Assembly (NCBI GenBank): GCA_018894105.1
Contig: CM032123.1
Span: forward strand, 22,731,744 to 22,795,743
Origin: Jacaranda mimosifolia
Lineage: Eukaryota; Streptophyta; Magnoliopsida; Lamiales; Bignoniaceae
DNA: 64,000 nucleotides
Reading direction: 5' to 3'
How positions within the stretch are numbered: position 1 is the first letter of the stretch; every line of letters starts with the position of its first letter. The position numbers and the translations under genes are program-made. This document shows, piece by piece, positions 55,374-64,000 of this stretch. The notes beneath the pieces were generated by a model that saw only the letters and a program-made list of their open reading frames with translations, was not told where the DNA came from and made no database searches.

Positions 55374-58300
55374 TGTAACATCCCATATTTTGAATTTCAG
55401 GATATAATTAAAATAAGATAAATATAAGTCCCAAATTCGATGAAATACTTGTTAAATTATAGAATTAAATCATAATCAAATCGTTAATTTGATCAATTAA
55501 GGACTAAACATAAATATTAAAAGTCAAAGGATTGAATATTAATTAAATTTAGGACTCAATTACACCAAATAAAAAATATTAAGGGTCAATGTGAGCAAGT
55601 TAAAAGTTGAAGGATTTCAAAATAATTAAATTTGGACCTAATTGCCCAAACACAGAAATGTTTGGGGCTAATGTGCAACAAATAAAACTTTAAAGGGCTG
55701 AATTAAAGTTCTGGGGTCAAATTTTAAGGCGGTCGAAACTTCAAGGTGCAATTGAATGTAGTAAAAAAGTTTTGGGGTCAATCTAAAAAGGCTGAAAAAT
55801 GCATTTTTACATATATATATATATATAAGTTAAGGATGAAATTTTATCTAATTTCCAAAAATTACCCCAACTCCACTCCAATGGAGAATCACTGGAAAAT
55901 GGTCGTGAAACTTGAAATCAACACTATAAATAGCTTCCTCTATCTTAAATGAATCAACCATACCAAGAAACTTAAGAAACAACCAAGGAATTCGTCGAAA
56001 AATAAAGATTGATGCGGATAGGCTGTAGGTTTGGCAGTTTTCCAGCATATGGTAGCGGAAGCATGGTGGGCCTTAGGGGGTTTTGGTCAGAATCTCCTAG
56101 TCAAGGCAGTGGTATCATCAATTCAACATTTCACCCACCGATGATGAGAAATTGGAGCTGGTCGTGACTCGGCGACAATAGGTTATGGGTTGACGGTTAT
56201 CGTCAATTTCTTGACAAAACAACAATGGATATGAAAATTGGTAGAAGGATTTTAATGGTCTTGATGACAGAAGTATATTGATAGGTTCAATTTGGATTTT
56301 AGATGGTCAGTGATGAAGAAATTAGAAGCGGCAGCGCGACGGTTCAAGCGATAAATTGGCTATGCTGTGTGTGCAGAAACCAAAAATTGGTTTGGGGTCT
56401 TCATTAAGCTCGATGAGACGTATCCCCTAGTGGTGGCACCCTTCATATCTTGTGACGAATGGCAATGGCGGCGGCGGTGCGGTGGTAATCGGCCATCAGT
56501 GGCGGTGCTCCGGTGACCCTGACATAGTAGCTTGGAAATCTGTTTTTGAGTTCAACTGGGCTAAAATCAGATCTTGATTCAGACTCGAACCTGGTCAAAA
56601 TTGGTAACTTTCAATTTATCAAATTAATTAGTGCTAATTTGTGATTGAGTTATAATTGATTGAAATTGGATGCTTAATTTATTACAAAACAGAATAAACT
56701 ATAAATTAAGATCAAAATTAGGTGGGGAATTGGATTCTTATCTACCAGATTTGGGTAATTCATATGGAATGCTGGCTCGATTAGTTTTTTTATTTCTTAT
56801 TAGAACCTTGACGGAATTAAGATTATTGAGTTATAATTGGGTCTGAACTAGTGATTAACGTTGAACCCAGTGATACGAATAATTGAACAGAATTGTGTGA
56901 CCGGTTGGACTCAGTCAACCGAGAAATCATTGTTAAATTGTCGCTAGGATCTTAAGTGGGACTTTGACAATGTTGCATTTAGGAATAATCACCTACCAAG
57001 TAGGTTATCGATCCAATAAGTTAGGTATGGTTATATTTATTATCTTAAATGTATAAGTATAATATAAAAATTGAAGAAATTATGAGTAAACAAAGTGAAT
57101 TAACTAGGAAACTGGATAAGGACATTTGAGTACATTTAGATTTATAAATCAGAAGTTAATATAACGTTGGTTCAGGTTATCTTATTCTGAATTTTGGATT
57201 GACTAGGAAGCAAGGACTTGAGCTCCATACAACTAAGAAACCCTTCTGCACTTGCTAGGTGAGTTTATACTAGATTTCTCTGCTGGGGAAAAAACATATG
57301 TATTTGTTATTAAATCCTTGTTGTTTGATCCCGTTATGTTGAGATTCAATAATTGTTGTTTGTTTATTCTATACTATTTCTCAACTCTTGTATTGGATTT
57401 GCCAATCTGTCTGAGTTGTTCTGCTTGCCTATAATTCTTGAGTCGTTATTAATTAAGCCTGATGTGAATTCGTATCTTATATATATTAGTAAATATATTA
57501 CTATTGTTCGTTCCTTCTTTCGTTGAAAATTATCGTTCGTCTATGCCATATTGATCTTTGATTCTTGTGATACTCTTGACAGTTTATTTGAACTTCTCTT
57601 CCTTTTTGCCCGTGAATCTTGAGCCAATGTTATTTGAATTCCCTACCTATCTTAATATTTTGAATTTCGGAACCAAATATCATGTTTACACAAGTTTTGA
57701 TAAAATAAACCGGTTGTGAAATTTTACCTCACATCACCCTTTACCCTGTTTGTGACTCCTGGTTCTTTATGGTATATGTTGTTTTACCTGAAATTGGCAA
57801 TTGTGTTAGGGAAACTGAAAATGGATTTCGAAATATATTTTCTATTATCTCTGTGATTATTACTTTGGTATATACTCGATATTGACTGATTGATTGTTCG
57901 TTTATCATGGCGAGTTGATATGTTTATTGTACTACTGTTGGACATTTTACTGCTATTAGAAGGGCATATTATTACTATGGATACACTGACCTGTTTATAC
58001 CTTTGGGGGTGGGCTTTAGGATCGGTATTGAAAGACGACCGGGCGGAATGGACCGATAGTAGTTGGTCTCCGGCTGATACCCTATTACTATTATCCTATT
58101 TCTTAGCCAGTTGCAGGTAATTGTCTATGAGCAGAATAAGGCATGTAGCTAGTCATGCCAATACATGTTTACTATACTAAGTTGATCACTTAGAGACTTA
58201 GAGGAATAAGGGTTTCCTATGTTTTCGAAAGTGGAGTGATAAGGTAGGAGAACCAACAACAGCATGTTTTGTGAAAGTGTTATTGATATATTATCTATTT

Positions 58301-58784
58301 ATAAATCTGTCTAGCTAGTTGTATCTCCTTGCCTGTTTAATACTTGGTATATCTGCTATAGCCGGTATTATTCTCTATTGATTTAGTATTTACTGTTTTG
58401 CTTGTATTCTTATGTTGCTTCTTTGTTAACAACTTACTAAGTTATTTGGACTTACAATTTTTGTGTTGTTTCCTTTACTTCTTTACCCGAGATAAGAAGG
58501 AGTAACGATGATAGATTAGACAATGCGACACGAGAAGTAATATACCTAATAAATGTATAGATGTATATATTGTAGATTGTTGAGTTATTGATATAGATAT
58601 GATAGGCAGATTGTTAGCATGCTAAATGTGATCTATTGTATTTTCATATCAAGTTGATCTATTGATGTTTGCTACTTGTGGAAATTGAATATTTTTGGTT
58701 TTTGAATAGTTTATTTTTTGTAATATGCAGATAGATTTGGGTGGCACCTCGGCCGAGCAAGTATCTCCTGGTCGGGGCGCTACA
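55374..58784 (+). mobile_element. Tekay-type solo LTR
   Basis: A 3.41-kb LTR beginning TGTAACATCCCATATTTTG and ending GGTCGGGGCGCTACA. Flanking pentamers are TTATC (55369-55373) and TTACC (58785-58789), a target duplication with one mismatch. No PBS, PPT or internal sequence adjoins it, so internal DNA was lost by LTR-LTR recombination. The end GTGGCACCTCGGCCGAG parallels GTGGCACCTCGACTTAG at 31671. A GC-rich block at 56140-56520 has many GGCGG triplets. It lacks the tandem array found in its relatives. Frames at 55746-58120 are LTR sequence. Confidence 0.8.
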
Positions 58785-59903
58785 TTACCTCACAATTGTA
58801 TTCGCTTTCTTGATGCACACTGACTAATGCTAAAGTGCACTACTCGTGGTAAAACCCAAGAGGCATGCGCCCAACAACAAATGCATCTAGTGAACATACA
58901 ACGTCAACTATGAAACGAACATCTAGAAGGAGCAATTGCTAAGTGAGTTACATTAGTACCATTATAAAATCTCAATGGAGTATGTGGCATTGACATCAAT
59001 ACCATTATAAGACCCCTTAGAGGATGTGTGGTAGAAGCCTACTACAAGAGCCCCTAATGGGCACGTGGCAAACATACCCAAGTCTACTACAAAACCCCCC
59101 ATGGGATCATGGCAAACATACCAAAGCCCACTACAAAGCCGCAAACGCACAAAAAGCCCACTACAAGACCCTAGAGGAAATGTGGCAAGTAAAAAGTTGC
59201 AATAAGACCTCCAAAGGGGCTTACAGTAAAACAACTATGTCTACACCCCCAAAGGGGCACATAGAGATAGCAATGACGACTTCAATAACCCATCCAAGGG
59301 GTATGCAAATATCAACAAATAACTCTAATAAGAAACTCCCCAAAGTGGCTCATAAAAACTAAACCCGTGGTAAGATTCCCAAAGGAGCTTGTGGTCAAGT
59401 TTATACTTTACTATTTCTCATTCTTGGCAAAGTCCTGAGAAGAAGTAAAAAAAAAAAAAAAAAAAAAAATGGGGGAAAGGTGGTGTAAACACGCCACCAC
59501 ACACATGAGATTGAAAAAAGCATGTGAAACACAAAAAAGTCATCTAAACGACTAAGTATAGAAAAAAATGCCAAACTGCTCGAATCTCCATAATGAAAAA
59601 ATGAAAAGTTCAATAGTACCTAAGCATGCAAATATGTTTGGCCTACACTTGACCACTGCAAAGAAAAAAAACTAGCTAACATACTGCTTATGTGAAAACA
59701 AAAAATAAAGTAGTCCTCAACAAAAGAAAGCAGAAAAATAATAAAAGCTCCTAACCTAAGTCCTAATCCACTCCTATGGAGCCTTAGTCACTGGATCCTC
59801 CACTATATATAACATTAGATATAGCCTCTGAAGACCCACTAGAAGCTCCAATAGAGATGTTGATCGAACTATTAGTGTCAAGTGGTAACAAGTCCTCAAG
59901 AGA
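58785..59903 (+). other. Tat element B 3' part with tandem array and antisense ORF tail
   Basis: Contains the 43-bp-type array (58958-59400), a 23-base A run (59448-59469) and, on the minus strand at 59830-59900, a Ser-rich stretch SLEDLLPLDTNSS, SIGASSGSSEAI that could be the end of an antisense ORF. The plus-strand frame 59024-59362 is a translation of the array, not a protein. Confidence 0.55.
58958..59400 (+). repeat. Degenerate 40-45-bp tandem array in Tat element B
   Basis: About ten units of type ACTACAAGACCCC, then GGGG, then ATGTGGCAAACATAC. Unit starts: 58958, 59001, 59041, 59086, 59130, 59160, 59199 and about three weaker ones. Many units contain a short CCCC/GGGG stem (for example CCCCTAATGGG, CCCCAAAGGGG). 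Confidence 0.8.
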
Positions 59904-60877
59904 TGTAAGAAAAAGAATTGCAAGGATCCAAAATAATTGCAAAATTAAGGAAAAATTAACTTGAAAATCCTCAACCTAAGGATCTTATTCCATGCCATAA
60001 TTAAGGATTTAAAAGCAAGAGAGGTTAGCTTAAAAGAGAAATTTGAAGGTAACTTGGAAGATCTTCCTTTAGAACTCTTTCTAAGCAAGATCAACATCTT
60101 TCTCCTCAGATCTCCTACTCCACACCTTGGATCATCAACTCCAACAACTTTTGCTGAGCAAAACACCTCCAAGATGAAGAAAAGTAGTTGGCAAAATAGT
60201 AGCAAAACACTTCAAACTACCGACTACCAAAATCTCCAAAAATCGGTCTTCAACTTGAAGGAATTGAACCACAAGCTCAAAGCACACCACATGTTGTGGC
60301 TCTAAAGTAAATCCACACACCTAGACACACTCTTAATCCTCACTCAATTTGCTAGAAAATAGAGGAGGAAGAATGGAGTAAATGTGTGAGGAAGTTGGAG
60401 GAGAGAGAAGATTGTGAGGGAGAATTTAGTGAGGTGATTTCTTTAAACACATGAGATCACCACTTTGGGAGGGAAAAATGGGCAGCTAATTAGCCTCAAG
60501 TGGCCAGCCATTAGGCGTATTTATAGTGTGATATGGAAGCTCTTGGAAGCTTCCATCACACTTTCCTCACATGGCCAACTTGCATGCTTATTAGCTAGCT
60601 TTGTTGGATTTTAATTTCTAAAATTAAAATGCCAATCATCAATTATAAAATGGACTCTTCCATTTAGTTTTTTCTTCAAAATTGGATTCTCCTACTAATT
60701 AAATTAAATCTTTAATTTAATTAGATTAACTTAACTCTTTCAGTTGACTTGACTAATTAAATTGCTAAATGTCACCAATTAATTAATTTAATTGGCCTAA
60801 TTTAACTCTAAATTATTTTGATTAATTTAACACTTAATTAATCAAGCCATTGTGCGAATTTCTTAATTAGCCAACTT

Positions 60878-60940
<63 letters not shown>

Positions 60941-62094
60941 AACTTGACTACTTTACCTAACTCTTTAGATAATTTCTCCAATCTAATTAGAGTATTCTAG
61001 ACTTTTGTATGTGATCCTTTAGGTTCACCAATTAATTAGACATGGGCTCACAACTCTTTGGTGTTTATTGAATATCGAATATTTCAATTAGTCTAAACTC
61101 TTTTGAACTAATCATTCTTTCAATTAATCTCTACTAATTGAAGAGTGCCCAATCTCTATAGTCGATGTCTAGCACAAGTCTATGGAGCCCAACCAATTGG
61201 ATGAGTTAATTTGAGGGTGAACTATTACTACTTATTATTGCCGTGCAAATATGGTCCTTCCATTTTCTATCTCTCGAAAGAGGCCTAGGGTATGATATTT
61301 GTCGGTTTCCTAATAGCCTTGATAACTATGTATCTATTCTTGATGTTAAATTCCTAATTATGACCTCAACTTTGGAAAACTCCTTTTTCAAATTATCATC
61401 ACTTTGTGCAAGGATTTTTTGGAATCAATCATCTTAGAATACATAGTAGACCAACCTGTTCTTCATAGATGCGCGAAACGAATCCCTTCTTGGAACTAAG
61501 AACATCTATACTTAGGTAACTTGTGCCAAACCTAAGCCCGAGCAACCCGCTACATAGTCGGAGCAAAATCAAAGTACAATGACCTAAATACAGGGTTACT
61601 GTGGAACCACAAGTCACTAATTATATGCACTATCGTAAGCTATAGAATTTGCCACTACAGACATGACACTACGGCTACCTTGTGGTTTCTATAAGCGAGT
61701 TTTCAATGAACTTGTTCTCTAACAAGCACCCACTAATATCCATCCATGTCTAACATAGATTGCCCATGAAATGGGACAATCAACTCCTTGGAGTATGCAT
61801 TGTTAGTGCAAGTATATCCAAATCTTAGATGTCCCTTCTCGTAAAATTCTATGCCTTAGAATATTTTAAAATCATGACCATAGAGACTTGTTTCATGATC
61901 ACCATTGTATCGTGGCCAAGTCTCGTAGTCTTGTATGATCTAAGGGCTTCAACCAAATGCATGTAAAGAAATCATAAATACATAAGATGAAGATGACCAT
62001 TTTATTGAATATCATACAATCAAGACTGTTACATGGAGTAGTTCTACACACCAATCTAATTTCTTACAAAATACTATTCCAACAAAGATATCCC
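59904..62094 (-). mobile_element. Copia solo LTR (minus strand)
   Basis: Read on the minus strand it starts TGTTGGAATAGTATTTTG at 62094 and ends at 59904 in the position matching CTTTACTTCA of the full element. It is about 2.19 kb, the same family as 44440-46684. No PBS or internal DNA follows. Flanks AGAGA and AAGAT do not form a duplication. The TATA box on the minus strand is at about 60518-60526, with a 15-bp bulged hairpin upstream (60525-60562). It carries a private 56-bp CT microsatellite (60881-60936). Frames at 59945-60320 are LTR sequence. Confidence 0.85.
60881..60936. repeat. CT microsatellite, about 28 units
   Basis: An uninterrupted CT run inside the minus-strand copia solo LTR. 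The other LTRs of the family have no such run at the matching position. Confidence 0.98.
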
Positions 62095-63265
62095 CCAGTC
62101 TCACTGAGCATGTGGTGACAACCCTAGATGGTCTGCTTATGGATCACAAAAGGCCTCTGTCTTAACTATCTTAAAGAACTCATTGGAGCCCTTGAGCTCT
62201 TCCAGCAACTCATCACGCACAATAGATCGCTTCCTAGCAAGTGATTCTAAGAAATTCGTCCTAATCTTTATTTCCTTTACATATCTTGCCTTTATCTACT
62301 TATGCTCTTTTAGTACTTTCAAAGCTTGCTGTTGAGTGAGCCATGCAGCATTTTTCTTATGCCAAGCTGTTATTGCTATCGTCCCCTCTTCTTGGTGAGG
62401 CATTTGCATAACTATGTTCTAAACGGCGTTGAAAACGATAGGAAAAATGATCAAATAGAAGAGTACAACTGCAAAGATAGTACATAAAAATAAAACAAGC
62501 TAAGTGAGGATATAAATAGTTACCCGAGCTAAGTCTCTAGTAGCAATCTAAGTCAATTGGAAAGAGGAAAATATGTCCAACTTCCTCTGGTCATGCTCAC
62601 TAACCATAAATTGCAAACTTTTTACTGAAAAACTAGTCTCTTTAATATCTCAATATGAGTCAATGCCACAACTCTAACATAGAATGTAATGGAAAAACCC
62701 TTGCCATTGCTAGGATGAAAAAGGTAAGAAGATTTCAGACAAGTACCTCATGTGATTGATTCCCAAGCATGCTGCCAAGTTGGTCCTGAAATCACTAGCT
62801 CGAAACGATCGTCTGTGCCAGCTTGAGGTGCTATAGAAGAAGTAAAGCATGAGCCTTCTCTTCATGCCGCTATGGGAATCTTGAATGTCACCTAGTTAGC
62901 TATACATCTCTACGATGCTGCTCTACTATGCGTCTCCAATGAGAACCTCCATCCCTCCTCATAGTGCTGATCATTGCCAAATCAATCTTATTTTCTATCA
63001 AGAACATGTAAATTTGATTAAGCTTAACAATCCAATAGATACTTAACAAAACAATGTAAGTACTAAGGAGAACACAAGAATGTAATAACAAGCATACAAG
63101 CTAAACGACGATCATAAAATAAATTAAGTATCCGTAAAAAACATAAAGGTGATGTCAAAAGGAGAAGCGAAAAATCCCACCTCCTCAAAGTACTGATGAA
63201 GGTCACAATAAACCTTAGTTAGATGCACTAATGATGGTAATCTACTCCATACGTGGTGAACCCCC
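62095..63265 (-). pseudogene. Tat element B antisense ORF remains (coiled coil)
   Basis: A minus-strand frame starts MPHQEEGTIAITAWHKK at 62403 and continues with LTQQQALKVLKEHK, stop, RTNFLESLARKRSIVRDELL and EELKGSNEFFKIVKTEAF to about 62155. It is highly charged with heptad-like Leu spacing, a likely coiled coil. Upstream on the same strand (63091 down to 62650) pieces such as MISTMRRDGGSHWRRIVEQH appear in broken frames. The position (3' part of the Tat element, opposite strand) and the coiled coil match the antisense ORF of element A. I recognise no catalytic domain. Confidence 0.45.
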
Positions 63266-64000
63266 TGTTAGAATAGTGCCCTACAGCCAATTAGATTAGC
63301 ATGTAAACTATTTCACTTGTGATACAATCTTGATTGAATGAAATTCATATAAAATGGCCATCTTCATCTTTTGCGTATTTTGCTTCACTAGCATTTGGTT
63401 GAAGCCCTTAGATCACACAAGACGACAGGACTTGGTCACTCACTGGGTGGTGATCATGAAATAAGTATTACACGGTTGTGATCTTAAAATATTCGAAGTC
63501 ATAGAATCTTATGAGATAGGGCATCTAAGATTGGGATAGACTTGCACTAACGATGCATAAATCCAAGGAGTTGGATATTGCCCCATTTCATGAGCAATTC
63601 ATGTTAAGACATGGAAGCATGTTAGTGGGTGCTTGTTAGATAACAAGTTCATTGAAGGCTTGCCCTGGAGAATCCACTAGATAGCCGTAGTGGCAAGTCA
63701 GTAGTCGTAAGTTCTCCAGCTTACACTAGTGCATATAGTTAGTCTTGAGACTTGAGGATCTATGGTAATCTTGTGTTTAGGTTCTCATGCTCTGACTCTT
63801 TCTTGACCACTTTGTGGGCATCTGAGTTGAGAATGGGTGTGAGCTATTTAGATATGGAGGTTTGTGAGATCCAAGATGGGATCCATCTCCTCGTTGTTGT
63901 GAAGGGTGAGTGCATCTCCTATGTAACCTATAATGATCGATTATGAGGAATCCTTGTGCAAAGTAGGATGATAATTTGGAAAAGGAGTTTTCCAAAGATG
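63266..64000 (+). mobile_element. Copia LTR, left part (runs off the window)
   Basis: Starts TGTTAGAATAGTGCCCTACA and follows the family LTR through the 'tagtgggtgcttgttaga' (63632-63650) and 'atccactagatagccgtagt' regions to the window end. Without the right side I cannot tell a solo LTR from a full element. The frames at 63752-63995 are LTR sequence. Confidence 0.9.

Larger units (their letters stand above)
42240..63265 (+). mobile_element. Tat-type Ty3/gypsy element B, split into four pieces
   Basis: This plus-strand element is carried in 42240(?)-44439, 54778-55373, 58785-59903 and 62095-63265, with three other insertions between. The order is 5' LTR end, PBS, Gag, protease, a gap where pol should be, a 3' tandem array, and antisense ORF pieces on the minus strand, the same plan as element A. 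RT, RNase H and INT are not found in any piece. The 3' LTR is not in the window. The reading of 54778 onwards as continuing the protease is strong; assigning 58785-63265 to the same element is inference from layout. Confidence 0.7.

Noticed and set aside
59024..59362. 112-residue frame
   Set aside because: Translation of the 43-bp-type tandem array.
59899..62099. Target-site duplication around the minus-strand copia solo LTR
   Set aside because: AGAGA and AAGAT do not match in register; the LTR call rests on sequence similarity alone.

Overview
KIND OF DNA. This is plant nuclear heterochromatin, probably from a dicot. I recognise no ordinary host gene, tRNA, rRNA or CRISPR array. Nearly everything is LTR retrotransposon in nested, decaying layers, set in very AT-rich DNA with small DNA-transposon-like and Helitron-like pieces. 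Every reading frame of family length carries stops and frameshifts, so I annotate the coding parts as pseudogenes. Four plant-specific LTR families are present: a Tat-type Ty3/gypsy, a Tekay/Del-type Ty3/gypsy (LTRs starting TGTAACA), a large-LTR Ty1/copia (LTRs starting TGTTGGAATAG) and a Sirevirus-like Ty1/copia (LTRs starting TGTTGGGATC). LAYOUT. (1) 1-3118: minus-strand copia LTR pieces inserted in a minus-strand Tekay-type LTR, with a 1.48-kb tandem duplication. (2) 3119-5764: AT-rich DNA with an inverted-repeat structure, a 500-bp dispersed repeat and a Helitron-like 3' end. (3) 5765-16582: a complete but dead Tat-type gypsy element on the minus strand: LTR, PBS, gag, PR, RT, RNase H, INT, 3' tandem repeats and an extra ORF on the opposite strand. 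(4) 16583-18494: AT-rich DNA with an inverted copy of the Helitron-like repeat. (5) 18495-26548: a minus-strand Tekay-type element with perfect CTTAA duplications that codes only for Gag (TR-GAG type) and has tandem arrays inside its LTRs. (6) 26549-28360: remnant of the repeat split by element 5, then a possible DNA transposon with a GC-rich island. (7) 28361-31822: a related Tekay-type LTR with PBS and a stub of internal sequence; it holds a regular 41-bp array. (8) 31823-34913: AT-rich DNA, a possible SINE with a perfect hairpin, and a hAT-like foldback. (9) 34914-41669: a complete Sirevirus-like copia element, TSD TATTC. (10) 41670-63265: a second Tat-type element on the plus strand, cut into four pieces by a full copia element (44440-54777, TSD ATAAC, inside the protease codons), a Tekay-type solo LTR (55374-58784) and a minus-strand copia solo LTR (59904-62094). 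(11) 63266-64000: start of another plus-strand copia LTR. HOW IT FITS. The insertion order can be read from interrupted reading frames and target-site duplications. The most interesting features are the gag-only element, the homologous hairpin-bearing arrays inside Tekay-type LTRs, the hairpin kept next to the TATA box of the copia LTRs, the antisense ORFs of both Tat elements, and the 3' tandem arrays found in both Tat elements with unrelated units. Boundaries come from reading by eye; identities are estimates, not computed values.
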